Assembly (NCBI GenBank): GCA_023512835.1
Contig: CM042092.1
Coordinates: forward strand, 9,142,793-9,206,792
Origin: Taxillus chinensis
Lineage: Eukaryota > Streptophyta > Magnoliopsida > Santalales > Loranthaceae
Direction of reading: 5' to 3'
DNA length: 64,000 nt
The position numbers and the translations under genes are program-made. The notes beneath the pieces were generated by a model, which saw only the letters and a program-made list of their open reading frames with translations, made no database searches and was not told where the DNA came from. Below are positions 39,164 through 52,600 of this stretch, one piece after another; position 1 is the stretch's first letter; the number at the start of each line of letters is the position of its first letter.

Positions 39164-41080
39164 AGGCCAAAACTAGGTGCTATGAATCCGCTTTTTTAAT
39201 TAATGCTGGGCACCCTATATCCGTGTTCTTGACATTAAATTCTGGTTTTAGTGATAAATTTTATTCTGACAGCAAAATTATGTTCCATTCATGAGTTGGC
39301 TAGGGGGTTAACTTGTGGGAATGGGATGAAGTCCATTAAATGCGAATCTATCATCCACAATTGTAGATATTACGTTTTATTGTTTTGCAAATGACAAAAG
39401 AAGAATAATTCAATTTTTATCTTGAATTATTCTTCTGCGTTTGAATGCTCTTGAAAAGCAAAATGGGTTTTATTTGATTTCTATTTGAAACTCATTTGTA
39501 TTACATGATTTGAATTAGCTACCAAAGTTGAGCATAGCTAAAGACGTCTGGCTATATGCCACAACGTCCCTGCCTGCTCCAGATGACCAAGGGTTTTGTG
39601 AGTAAAAAAAATGCAATTTGATTATCAAGTATTCCTGCAGCCATAGCCAAACTTTTGTAGCGGTATTGTTTACTTTATAATGGAAACCCAGGAATTTGGA
39701 AGGGCTCCTTGCAAGGTTGAGTTATACTCTTGTATCAATAGGTGAATTACGGTGAGTCTCTAGGATGGAACACGGTACTGCAAACCAATAAGTTTCCTTC
39801 ACTACTAGTTAAAAAACTATATGAATTTATTAAGATAAATATAAAAATGTTAGAATGATAATGTGGTCAATAAATCGATTACTGTTGAATAATAATGTAA
39901 TTTGTGATCCTAGGTTGATTATTCCCTGTCACATTATATTAAAGTTTGAAACATTATAATAAATTTATTATCGTATGAGTTTAGCAATAATTTATAGGTG
40001 TAAGTTAGAAATTAAAATCAGTCATCAAAAGGTAAATAATATTTTTATTGTTGATATTTTTTTTTTAAAATATTCATGTTTTTGCTCATTACTTATATAA
40101 TGTACTGCAATTAATTTTTTCCCATAAAATATATTGGGCTAATTAAGAAGCCCCAAAGACTAATTTAAGACTGGTCCACAATGGATTTAAGACCGGTCTA
40201 GGGCTGGCCTGGCTGATAACCGGTCAGTGACCAGACAGGTCAAGAACTGGTTTTTTGTTCACGCCTTAGGCAGTCTACCATGGAAGAGTTATATAAACTG
40301 CTCGGTTAAGGCAGCCGACTGATGAGTGGACAAGTCGATGGATGGGTTTTAAACTGCTCGCAAAAAATTGGGCTTTACTAACACTAGCCGACTGATAACG
40401 AGCCCATCATGGATGAGTTATAATTCTCCGACGGCTGGACTGCTGGAGAATAATTTTTCATGTATATCCGTCCGCATATGGAAAATAAAATAGAGATTTT
40501 GAAGTTTGTTTTCCTAGCTGCGATTTATTTAAAAAAAAAAAAAGCTTTTTTGTGGGTTTAGGTAATTTTCTTTATGAGAAATTAGACTGAAGAATTGATT
40601 TCTTGTCTGCCTTACGACCCAACGCATGGGAAAAAGACCAATAAATGCACATCTATTCATCCACAATTTACAGTCTTCTTTCTCTAATGCTTTGGAGATG
40701 ACAGAAATAAGGCAAGATGGTTAGTATCAAAAGCTTTAGGATTTTGTCCAAAAAAAAAATCATATGTTTACTTGTTCTTGGAAAATAAATAGAAATTATA
40801 GATTAAAAAAAACAAAACAAAACAAAAACTGAGGTATATCACATATTGATTATAATTATTAGTTACCATTTAGCCAAAACAAGCTGATACGTACACGCAA
40901 AGCACAATCATATTTCTTAGTTCTTTCCATATGCCCTTTCTATTGGTATATATATACCGATTTTTTAATTACAACATCCATACAATCAAACCGCTCATTT
41001 CATTTTTACTTCATCCCTAGCACTTGTACAAGTCTACAATAGCTATTATATATATTTCTACAAAATCATATTATTAACTA
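39164..41080. other. Intergenic region between EMC7-like and GT47 sequences
   Basis: AT-rich. 40170-40445 is GC-richer with reused short phrases (ACCGGTC, AAACTGCTCG and GCCGACTGAT each occur at least twice) but no coding frame. 40980-41080 is probably the GT47 3' UTR. No gene seen. Confidence 0.5.
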
Positions 41081-43260
41081 TTACCCTGCAGTAGTAATTA
41101 GTTTGAGATTGAGTCTCCTGAGCCACAAAGAATGCAGTATCATGTGAAACACATCAAATCTTTGTGTCGGCCGGTTCAACACGAAGTGCCTCCTCGCGGC
41201 ATCCACTCCTTCCCTCAGCCGCACGTACCTATCGGTGTCCCGCAGCACCGCCATGAGTAGCTCCTTGAGCCGCGGAATGTGGGCGACGTCAACTGGAACC
41301 GAGAAGGCCTCCCACCGGAGGACGTCAGAAAATGGAAGCACGTAGTGATCGGAGATGATGACGGGGACGCAGCCGGCATAGATGGCCTCCACAACCCGAG
41401 GACTGGCAACCTCGTGGCCGCTGGGACAGAGGCAGAACTTGGAGCGCAACATCTGGGTGTTGTAGTCCAGGCCAGGGGGGAGGTACTCGAAGACGCGGAG
41501 GTCGGCGTCGCGGCCCTTCCAGTGGTGTAGGAGCACAGGGCGGATGGGACCGTGGACGCCACCGGCGAAGAATCCGAGGTGAGGCCTGTTTTCGGCTGGG
41601 GCGGAGGAGGAGAATGGTGGAGCAAAGAGCTTGTGGGGGAGGTTGCCATCGTAGAGACAAATCTCAGGGAGGCTGACGTCCTTTTGTGGGTTGAAGCCTT
41701 CGGAGGTGTTGGCGTTGCAGAGGACGCGAATGGACCTGGCGTAGAGTTGTTCGTTACCGCGTGATGCGTCAGGCCCCTGCATGCAGACGCAGTTCACGAC
41801 TCATTAATGTGTGTTAGCGTGTGTGTGTGTGTGTGTGTATATATATCAGTAAAATCGCCTACGTACACTCCGGCCCGTCATTCATGGAGATCGATTAAAT
41901 CTTTTTTCCCAGTCACAAAACTCAAATTAGTTAATTGATTAAATGTCTATATTGTTTTCATCTGGTTTGAGAGTGTGAGTGTCGGATTAATTTGTTTTAT
42001 TCATTAATTATTAGTATATATATATATAGTAGGAGTGCATGCATACCCAATCATGACAGGAGAGCATGAAGTGGTCGGCGCCTTGAGTGCGATTCCAGAA
42101 GGGGTGGTTGGAGGAGATGACGCGGACATAGTCGGCGACGAAGTTCCGGAGGGGTCCAACATCGAATTTGAGAGGACGGTCGAGGTAGTGGACCATACTG
42201 GTGACGCTGAATGGCATGAAGTGGAGGTGAGCCCTGCTTGCATCCCTCGTCCTGAACCTGCTGTTGCCGAACTCCATCTCGTGGATGAACCTTCCCTCCG
42301 AGGTGTACAGGTCCTTGCAAGGCCCGTTGTGCACCATTGGTATTTCCCCTTCCTCGTACACGTACACCCTCATCCTCTTCTCCATCTCTAGGTAGCTCCT
42401 GCAGAGGTTGCAACCAATAACCAATTAAAGCGTACGTGTCCGAATTAAACTATGCAAATCTTTAATTATTACACGCGGCCGGCCGCGTCATCATCACATC
42501 CAGGATATGCATGCATGCATCTATGTTTTCTATTGGTTGAGTCGTGCGCAAAGCAAACCCACACCCGATTTTTGGATCGGACCCACGATTAGACCGATCG
42601 ATGTCCATATATAATTAATTATTCGTTCATCGGCCAATACCTATCACTTAGTTTAGGTGTTACTCGAACAAAATATTTTTTTTACTTTAGCATTATAATT
42701 TATAAAAACATACGTAAATGAATTATCACATATATATATATATATATATTTCATGAGTCATGACTTTGTAACACCGTATCAATAATCCAGCTAACTAACC
42801 AGATAATATTTGTGATACTTTACGTACTCTATATATTATAACTAAGCGCGCAATTAATTAATGAGGCGACTAAATGGTATATACACTATTATATTTGTTA
42901 TGTACTATGAGAAAAGCTACTTTGTGCCTTTAATTTGTTAGCATTAATTGTACCGTTGTTTCGTGGGAGGCGAGCCGATTCACGAAAGGCTTAACTAATT
43001 AATAAATATTTTCAACAAAACCAAAAAATTTAGAAATTATTTTTCCTCGTTTGGCGGTAATCGCGCGGAGAAACAAATACAGTTTTTTAATACAACAATA
43101 AACACCAATAATTTATGAACACCAACGCTTTATAACTTACGGAAGTGAGCATATCTAAGTATGGTATATGAGTAATGGATTCAATATTTAGTTGGGTGAT
43201 GACTGGTGCTACAGACAAATTTTAGGTGCGTGCAGTAATTAATACACCACGTAACCCTCG

Positions 43261-43319
<59 letters not shown>

Positions 43320-44474
43320 TTGGTGAGCCATACCACTACCGAGGCAGAGAGACCTATCAAGGACTACGGAACTATTTGAGTGACTTTTGACGAGAAAGGA
43401 CATGACGGTTTTCAACGAGTGTAACAACACCGCGCTTTTATCTGGAGCCATGAGTGAACAGAATGAGTACGCACTATTGGCACTCTCTTTGCGGTTATAA
43501 CAAGTCTCTCTCTCTCTCTCTCCCTCTCTCTCATGCCAATGCAGAAACTGAGAAAAAGCTTGTGATTTGTGCCGTTGAAGTGAAGTAGCTAATAATAAGC
43601 AACCAAATAATATATATATGTATAATAAATATTTAATATTAACTGCCCTCCTATTTCCATATAGGAAAATAAATTTGAATATAATTAAGGCTTACTGATA
43701 GAACGCGCCGGGATTGCGATATATGCCGCTGCCGGCTAAGATGTCGCCGGAAATGTTGCCCGCCACGGCGGACGAGAGGTTCCGAGACCTGGAGGCTTTG
43801 AGGATCGCAGCTCTAGCGCGAGCTAGACCTTGCTCCAACGCTCGATTGTGGCTCACCTCCACTCTGATGATTTTCTCCTGAATGCAATCCCAATCCAAAT
43901 TCAAAAATATAATCAATCAGTGCCGGCAAAAATAAATTAATAAATATTCATCTCATCAAAACTTTCGAATATCATCGACCTCACACATTTTCATCTTAAT
44001 ATAATATTCCATCGCGATTTAGATGATTTTTCTCGGCGATCGCATCCGAAACTCGTGCGGATTCCATCGATCGCAGACGAATTTCGGTTTCGGTTCTGGA
44101 ATTGTACCAATTTCGGAATTTTAAATCGTGTTCTTTCGTTCTTTTTTTTTTTTTTTTGTTTGCAGCACGCGCGCGCGATAGGAAATCTGACGTCGATGCC
44201 GAACTCGACAGAGGTAAGTAATATACAGATGAGGACTTACGGTTCGATTGCGCTCGAAAAAGGAGGAGTTGGGAGGCGAAACAGAGGTTTGGATCAGCTT
44301 CACCTCGGACTTGGAGTCTCTGACTGCAATCGGAACCGGAAATCCATGATTCGAAGCCGATAGTCGAATCGGAGAACTGAAATCGACACCGTGAATCAAG
44401 AACAGCGCCGCCGTGATCGAAGCGACGAATCCGATGATCAGCACCGATGGCGGGACTCCATTACAGACCTTCAT
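41081..44474 (-). CDS. Exostosin-family glycosyltransferase (GT47), At5g03795/At3g07620-like
   Basis: Golgi type II membrane glycosyltransferase. The family makes cell-wall polysaccharides such as xylan or pectin side chains; its donor and acceptor cannot be told. Four exons: 44474-44241, 43877-43696, 42398-42047, 41776-41081; 1464 nt, 487 aa. I chose the ATG at 44474 (MKVCNGVPPS); the open frame extends a little upstream without an ATG. A membrane anchor follows (SVLIIGFVASITAALFLI, residues ~10-27), then a stem with RAAILKASRSR. The exostosin domain has MRVYVYEEGE, MVHYLDRPL, HPFWNRTQGADHFMLSCHDW, VLCNANTSEGF, DVSLPEI, the GRDADLRVFEYL segment and the highly conserved KFCLCPSGHEVASPRVVEAI followed by GCVPVIISDHYVLPFSDVL. 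Intron 2 carries a long (TA)n microsatellite. Confidence 0.94.
43266..43316. repeat. (TA)n microsatellite in GT47 intron 2
   Basis: About 25 uninterrupted TA units inside the intron between exons 2 and 3. Confidence 0.9.
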
Positions 44475-47124
44475 TGCCGAATGAATCTCCAAAACTCAAA
44501 GCCTCGCTTCTCTCTCTCTCTCTCTAAAACGAACACACACACACACTCTCTCTCTCTCTCTCCCACTAAAACTGTTTGGAATTGCGAAATATAATAAGAG
44601 GCGGGGCGGGTGGAAAGTGTTTTTTTCCCTCTCATCATCACCAGACTGACTCGGGAAGCCAATGTATGGGAGCGGACAGCGGCTCTTGGGGTTTGTTAAT
44701 TTACGCATTTGACCTCCAGCGTTGCCACGTCATCCCATTTGACCTCCAGCGTTGCAAAAACTTGTTTATACGTAACCTTATTCAACCAAAAACTAAATCA
44801 AGACGCTCTCTCTATGTCCGTAAATTGACTGAAAATTCTACTAATTTGCAAATATTCTACTAATTTCTGAAAACATAATAAAATAAAAAGTAAATATTGA
44901 TGAGTGACACAAGAGAAAACACATCCCGGACTCTTGCAAACATAGAACCAATCCATTTAAAAAATAATATAAATTAAATCCTTAAATAAGCCTAACCCAT
45001 AAAACTTTTTATTGTCAAATAATCTTTGATTCTCTGATCAAAATTACATCAAGCATATGCGTTTCATGTGACATTGTGGTCCTCTTTACGTGTACTAATT
45101 GATACCGCAATCAAAATAAACAAAGAGCTCTTGAAAATTTCAAAAGTATATGACATTAAGCTATGCCATAAGAGATTAGGGTACCTAAATAAGAAAAGAT
45201 TGTAAGAGATTAGGGTACCTAAATAAGAAAACAAGGTCATCTCTAACATCACAAGTAAACTCCATAAAACTTGTAATCACCGTTTAAATGGCAAATATCA
45301 CAAAATATCTTTTTATTCATTACCTCCATGTAAATAAAAAAAGATTCACCGACTTTAGTAAGGACTAATGCTTATTCAATAAGTGATAGAAGTCTAGGTG
45401 GTGCTACCAATTTTTTTTAATATTTGTCAATAATTATTATAAAAAGTTATGGGCTTACACTTAATCCAAAAAGATCAGGTGTTAAAAATTTTTTAAAAAA
45501 AATCAAGCAATAGCTGAATGAGAGATGAGCAAAAAGCTCAACGCAAAAAATCAATATAGAAAAAACTATTCTAAGATATTCATATAACAATGGACTAGAA
45601 GAATGGATGAATAAGATAATTTGTGATAAAAAAAATTTATATCATCTCATACAAAATTAGTCTTTTGGAGATGAATGTCGAAGACGGGATAACGTACCTT
45701 ATCAACATCTCTTTCAATTGAACTTAAAAGTGACATTCCCAAGCAAACAAAGAGGTAAATTACAATCACTTGATTTTTCATGTAAAGGGTTCTATGTGCT
45801 TTTGTGTGTATTTTTTTTTATTATCGTACAGTGCAAATATATTTGTGCTCTAATTGTATTTATTGTCCATGCACATAACTATATATTTGAGACAAATTCC
45901 AACAACTTTCAGCATCTTATATATTTGACCCTAATTTATTACCATTTCAATTACCAAACAAAACAATTTCAAAAGGAGACAAAGCAATGTGATTCAACAA
46001 ATAAAAATCAACAAATTTTAGCTTGTCTATGTACAAAAATCAAATAAGGTTGGACCGGTTTATTTGATAAGCTATATTTAATTTTTTTTAAACGCAAATA
46101 AAAGTTTAGAACATATATTGAATGGGTAGATTTAAGTTCGGCCTTGAATGAGATCTAAGTATCCTTATTATTAATTAGACCCAAAGCTCGAACTTACACG
46201 ACTACTACCACCCAAGCACAATGTAAAACAGGCCGAACTATATTTTTGAGGAAGCCAATCAAGCACATAGCAAGTACACATCAATTCAATCTAAAGCTTC
46301 CAGACTACGTACTAAAAACCACTGACGACGGATCAGCAGACCAAAAATCTAAATTCATCCAGACCCCCAACAGCTAACATGCATATATGGACAGCTTTTT
46401 CAAGCCCAGAATATTCATCCCTATTTGGAAAAGGGGGGAAATAAAATTGAACACTTTTTTTGTGACTACATACTTATAAAACATTTTCACAGAATAGAAG
46501 TTAAAATTATCCATAAAAAAAACTCTACAAGAAAGGGTAACTTATATATATGATAGTCGCTAACAATGCAGAAAATGAAAACATAATATTGAAGGGTCAT
46601 ATCAGCAACTAATTTAAATTTTAAGAGTCATGCAAAGACAGATTAAGGGTCTCCATATAGAGCACAACATAAAATTTGCGTGCACATACAAAAACAAAAC
46701 AAAAAAATACACAACCTTTTAGGGAAACAAATTATATGAATAATACAAAAATAACTTGTATCTGTAAACGAATAAGATACTTATTTAAAAAAAAACATGA
46801 ATTCAATTTTTAGTGGCATGCCAATCCGGTGAATCAAAAAAAACAAAAGAACAACAAAACAAGGGGGGCAAAAAAAAAAAAAAAAAACCTACTCTCTCAT
46901 CCCAAGATAAATATTAGCTTAGTCTAGCCTTGTTAATATAGTAATAACTTCAAATTTTTGTTGACAGCGCTAACAAGTGTAAAGTGCAGAAGCAAAATTT
47001 CCAAATCTCAAGGGATTGATTGTAAATTGCTCTTGCAAACTACTTGTAGATCTCAGTGAAAGATCAATTGTCGCCTAAAAGAGTAAAACAGTGAACGAGA
47101 GAATCGGGGCGCAGTATTATATAG

Positions 47125-47171
<47 letters not shown>

Positions 47172-48527
47172 TATATACTCAAAAATCCCAGCATAAATCC
47201 AATCATCCTCGGAAAAATCGATGTTGACGACTGAGTTGTCTGAGTGCAGAAGAGACAAACAAATAACAAAATCATTAATATAAAAGTTAAAACCTGAAGA
47301 ATCCACAACAATCCCACCAGAAAGCCAATTGTCTTGGCAAAATCGAATGCGACCCATAAACCTCACCCGACTAAGACGCAGACAGGAAACAGAGGGTCCT
47401 ACGTCGATGTCCTCAGCGCACCAGCCACGGATCGAGTCCTCCACTGCCCACTCCTAGAAATTAACAAACACTGGCATATCTATCATGACTTACGGACAAA
47501 ATCTCAGAATCCGTCCACACCCACACACACACACACACGGTAGGTCCCTGTCAATGGAAGCTGCAGCCATTGCTAGCTCCTCAGTCCTCCCCAAGTAGGT
47601 CCCTAGCTATTAACCAAAACAAGAAACCATAATATTAAGTTGAAGAAGAAGAAAAACAAGAAGAATGGAGTTGAAGAAGAAACCATTTCAAGCTTGCCGC
47701 TTGTAAAACCTGTATGCCAGCGTCTCATTTGCTATTTCTAAGAGCTAATTTAATAAAAATAGGTAAAAATTATATTTTTAATTTTTTTTATTTTAACTAC
47801 AATTTTAATAAATCAAATAATATTTTTTTAAAATTTAATTAAATATTTTTATTTATTAAAATATTATATTTTCTCTGATTATACTTATTTATTTAGATTT
47901 ATTTTTTATTTCAAAAAAATACTATTTTAATTAATAAATTATTAAAATAAAAAACAAAAAAATATTTAAACCATTAAAATAAAAAATATTTTAAATTATT
48001 TTAAAGAGATCAAATTTAAAGAAATTGAATGTAGTTATTTTAAAAAGATCAAATTTAACGTCACTGGACCCGCGGGACAACCCATCATCATCATTATTGT
48101 TATTATTAATAATAACAATAAAAACAATAATTAAAAAAAATCATTCTATTTTTCATAATAATTTCATGACGATTTAAATGAAAAGAGAATAAAGGGTCAA
48201 GATTTCATGCCGGCTCCGTAGCTGTCATGTCTACATGCAGCTGCAAGGCAGTGTAATAGCTGCCGCTTTCATGTTATTTTAAAATTAATAGCTGCCGCTT
48301 TCATGTTTTAAAAAGAGAATTTTTCAAGCTAAATACTTTGAAGAATTCTCAAGCTAAATATTATTTTTAAAATAAAATAACAAACATGAAATTATTTTTT
48401 AATTATAATTTCACGCAAATTTCAATAAAATTTAAAAACTAAAACTCATACTAAAATTTAACTTCATCCTGGGAGGTTCATTTTTATATTTGACTTTCTG
48501 ATTCAGAGTCACATTCTTGCATCTAAC
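44475..48527. other. Gene-poor intergenic region
   Basis: 44475-44700 holds the GT47 leader/promoter with CT and CA microsatellites (44511-44563). 44700-47050 is AT-rich with no coding signal except a short tandem duplication at 45169-45231. 47129-47167 is (TA)n. 47170-47440 is open on the minus strand but unrecognised. At 47554 (+) a short frame MEAAAIASSSVLPK runs to a stop or a GTAGGT donor-like site; it could be an isolated first exon but nothing follows. 47750-48470 is very AT-rich. Confidence 0.5.
45169..45231. repeat. Two exact 29-bp copies in tandem
   Basis: TAAGAGATTAGGGTACCTAA plus AATAAGAAAA-like sequence occurs at 45169-45197 and 45203-45231, period 34. Looks like a recent small duplication. 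Confidence 0.9.
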
Positions 48528-48535
48528 ATTTTATT

Positions 48536-49091
48536 TAGGGATGGCAATTTAACCCGTGCCCGCCCCGTCCAGCCCCATACCCACCCGACGGGGCGGGTAT
48601 TTTTTGAATTTAGCGGGTAACGGGACAACAATTTTTTGCCCCGCCGGGTAACGGGGCGGGGACGGGGCAAACATGCCCCGCCCCACATACCCGTCCCTAC
48701 CCGCCAAAAATTTCTGCCCCGCATCCCCACCTCGTTTATCCGATTAGCTTTCGCCCCGTTAGCTATCGGTCAGCCCGCATACACGTCCCGCAGGAGAGGT
48801 TCTGGGTTCGATTTCTCATCCTGACAAAATATTTTGCCAGGATTTTGTCGTAGGCGGTTGGCGCCTGAGCAGGCGGGGTGCCTTGGACTGGGGGTGGCGG
48901 GCTGGGCTGGACTTGGGGCTTTAACCAGAGGGAAGGGGAATCCCGCCCGCCCGTGCCCCGACGGGGCAGAAATGGGGCGAAAAATTTAATACCCGCCGGA
49001 ACACGAGACGGGTATGGATAATTTTTTCCTTAGCGGAGATGGGAACGGGGTGACCCAATACCCGCCCCACCCCGCCCCATTGTCATCCCTA
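48536..49091. mobile_element. Non-autonomous hAT-like element with GC-rich fold-back interior
   Basis: Left end TAGGGATGGCAAT and right end ATTGTCATCCCTA are inverted repeats of 13 bp with one mismatch. They are flanked by a perfect 8-bp direct repeat ATTTTATT (48528-48535 and 49092-49099). An 8-bp target duplication is the hAT hallmark. The 556-bp interior is rich in GGCGGGT/ACCCGCC phrases in both orientations and could fold on itself. No transposase. At ~48770-48850 the interior holds CCCGCAGGAGAGGTTCTGGG followed by TTCGATTTCTC, resembling a tRNA-type B box, so a SINE fragment may be nested. Confidence 0.85.
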
Positions 49092-49099
49092 ATTTTATT

Positions 49100-49648
49100 G
49101 TAATTTGAACTAGAGTTAATTGTAAACGTAATCTATTGGGCACCACAACACATTAAATTTGACGTTGTCGCTCATCCAGGTTTGCTGCAAAAGTTCTATG
49201 GATTCCAATAAGTGACCAATCAACAACTGCAATGCTACAACGTTTATGGAAAATTTGTAAAAAACAAAAAAACAAAAAACAATATCCCAATTGAAACTCA
49301 AACTAAACAACTCTTCGATAAAAGATATTAAAAAAAAAAACATTAAGCCTTGAGAAATGTTGAAACTAAATGTGGCACTGCAACTGTTAGTTCTGTTGGA
49401 CTGGGTTACCCGCATTCAATTTTACTATTAAAAAAAAAAAAAAAAACATCCCCTCACGTCCTCGTGAAATCTCTATATTATTATTCCCTTCAAGACAATT
49501 TGTTCCAACAGTGCTACCAGTTAAAATGCCAAGTGCTAGGGAGGGAAAAGGGAGAATCCCCCTTTCATTCAGATATATTACCATACCCCACTTTGCGAGC
49601 AAGAATATTCCAAGGAAAATGAATGAGCAACTGATGTTGCAGATGGAA
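49100..49648. other. 3' flank of the four-MATH gene
   Basis: 549 bases including the probable 3' UTR of the minus-strand gene. A poly(A) run at 49430-49446 and AT-rich DNA; no gene seen. Confidence 0.5.
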
Positions 49649-52600
49649 CTACGAATGGTTGAACCACGGCCCAATGGGACCATTTACGTGCCCATTGCTG
49701 TGGATCCCAACGCCATTTGGGAGGAGCGAAGGGGGCAACCCAATGGCCATTGAAGGTGGTGCAGCAGGGTACAACCCATGTGAGTGCGCAAGGGTATGGG
49801 GGCTAACCAGCGGGCTCCCAGCTGAACTCACTTTGCGTTGTTGGATAGTGTGGATCTGCCTAAGCCCCTCCTCATGAATGCGTGAGATTGTCTCCAACTC
49901 CTTCATGGATAGGACATCCAAGCCAGCCCCATACAGTGGCGCATGTCGTGAGATTTCCTCTTGAATTGAAGACTCCAAGGAGTGGATATATTGCTGCCAA
50001 AGGAAAATTCCAAACAAGAATGAGCCCATTAGTTTCTTAAAAGAACAAACAAAATTGTACTCGATTAAGTGACAGGTGAAAACACATACATGCCCACACA
50101 TTAATATTATCAACCCAGGCATCTCTCATAAAGCTTTTATAGATCAGAGAAAAAAAACCATATCATGTAAGAAAATAACCAGAAGGCCGCACATCTACTT
50201 ACTGAAGCTCAGCACCTCGCCACATTATCTTTTTCAAGCAATCATAATAAATAGACATTCATAGGGCATGGTTGCCGGTTCAAAGACACCCACCCACAGA
50301 AAAGAACATAAAGATTTGATGTGCTTGTGTTGCGGTTCATTAGACTAGCGTGGCTAATTGTTTTTTTATTAGCAGAAACTGTAATTGTTCTGCCAGCAAA
50401 TCATGCAGTAGTGATTGATGGTACAGTATGACAGATAAACATGAATGCATTGTACCCCCTCACACAAGGAGCCCTTGCCGTGTGTGACCTCATGCCATTT
50501 TTTTCCCTTTCTTACCAAATCGCTCATCCTTGAAAATATGACAAAAATGCCCATCCTAGTTTGCTACGCCTTCTGACAGCTATAGTCAGAACTGGTAAAA
50601 AAACATATTTAATCTAAGCAATAATCAAAAGGAAAAGGAAAACAAGAGTAAGAAAATATAACAAAACGTTCATCCCATTTTGCTTTCTGACAGCTATTGT
50701 AAACTTTAAAAAAATCTGTAATCTAAACAAACTACTCAAAAAGAAAAGGAAAACCACAAGAGTGGAGCAGAAACCTCGCAGGCCTGCAATTTTGACTCCA
50801 TCCCATCAATGTAAGCTTCACAACGAGCAACCTGCTGTTCCTTCTCCCGCTTTTCCCCTTCAGTTTGCCCAACTGTTTGGGTCAACCGCTGAACCTCATC
50901 CTCAAGTGACCGTCGGATTTCCTCTCTAGTGACATTCTCTGTTGCATAGCGCTTTAGTTCTTCATCAAATCTTTTGCGTGCAGCTTCAGCGCCCTTTAAC
51001 CTTTCAGCCAAAGCATTTTTCTCCTTCATCACTCTCTGCGATGCAAGGGTTTTTGTCAAGGCCATATAAATAAACACAAACAGATAAAGCATATAACGAG
51101 AACATAAAGAAATATGCTATAAGAGCAAAACCGGTGTACGACACTCTTGCGAGTGATAGGGTCTGAAAAGGAGTTGGGCCACAAAGGCCGATATAAATCC
51201 CTCTACTCACAATTAATTTAATTGCAAGAAACATATTCGAACTTGTGACCTCAAGTCATGAGACAATAACTATATTGTTATACTAAGATTCGCCCTTTAA
51301 AAAAAACTTTATATGAACAGAAAAAAAAATAGCCAAGAAAAACTGAACATTACTGGAACCTCAGGCTCCAGAAAAAGAAAAAACAAATTTATATGCCTCA
51401 AAATCATAGATATCAAACAACGATGACTATGACGCAAATTGTAATGTTACAATGGTCTTTCACTCCTTCAACCAGATGCAGCGAAAACTTTGCCAATAGA
51501 CAGCTCAACGGTATACTAAACCTATCTACCTACCAACTAGATTTAAGGTGAACGAATAAGGTAAATAGAATATTTCATGTACAAACCATTTGCGCATTTG
51601 AAGAACATTTAGAAAAAAAAATATGAACAAACCAAATACTTCAAAATCCATTAAGCATTTGTGCAATATACCTTATCGTGACAACATTAGGAAAAAAATA
51701 CTTCCAAAAAGATGTACCCAATAATTCCTGCCCATGATTTCCATTGTGAAAAAGTATCGTATATGATTTATCATAAATTAAATCTATTTTATCAAAGTGG
51801 AAAATGGGGTAGAACAAAACACAAATCAGAAGCCAACTGCAAGGAAGTTAATTTCTACCTTCAATTCATCACGTTTTCGGGACTTCAGTTGGGATAGTTG
51901 AGACTCTGCATCATGAAGACGATCATGAAGAACTTTTTTCTCTGCTACAAGTTTCGCCATTTCATCATCTCGCTCAGAGCGAAGCCACTCAAGTTGACTC
52001 TCAACTTCCTGCATCTGTTCAAAGAGCTCCCTCTTTTCCCGACCAAAACGATCTAACTCAGCCCTCATTTCAGACTGCCATATTCATGAAAATAAACCAT
52101 TATGTATAACAAGAAATAAGGATTCAAAAGAATGGAGTGATAACCTATTCAAAACATTAGATACCTTAAGACGGCTATTTGTGGCCTCAGACTCGCTCAG
52201 TTTTTGAGCTAATGTGGCCTTTTCTTTTGACGCATTAGAAAGTTCTACTCTCTTTTCCTCACGTACACGAATAATTTCATCCTCGCTTGCACACAACTGA
52301 TGCCAAAGCGCTGCCCGATCAACATTTGCAAGTTCAGCAACCTCTCGCATCATGCCTAGTACTGGTCTAACAATATCTCGATCTTCACAAACTAGAAATA
52401 CCAAAATATCCAAATCCAAATCCACTTCACGACTATTATCCGTAGTGCTGGTGGCCCGATCCACAAGTCTCTTAAGCATCCTCTCTCTGTGAGACTCATT
52501 GGCATACCATTTAAACAATATTGTGTAGAGCATCTTTACAAATCCCTTCACACGAGGATCATGAGAGAGTGCTAATGTCTCTGCTAAACCAAGAATGGAT

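Noticed and set aside
42035..42391. Plus-strand and shifted minus-strand frames over the GT47 exon 3
   Set aside because: Shadows of the exostosin-domain exon, whose own frame carries the conserved motifs.
43500..43535. CT repeats as a CRISPR-like or regulatory array
   Set aside because: Simple microsatellite in an intron of a plant nuclear gene.
47064..47444. 126-codon minus-strand frame
   Set aside because: Part of it is a translation of a (TA)n microsatellite (IYIYIY); no family match for the rest.
47554..47598. Short frame MEAAAIASSSVLPK resembling a transit-peptide start
   Set aside because: Ends within 14 codons and no downstream exon was found before AT-rich DNA and the hAT-like element.
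51230..51262. tRNA-like GTTCGAAT motif as a tRNA gene
   Set aside because: No cloverleaf can be drawn; it fits a SINE B box better.
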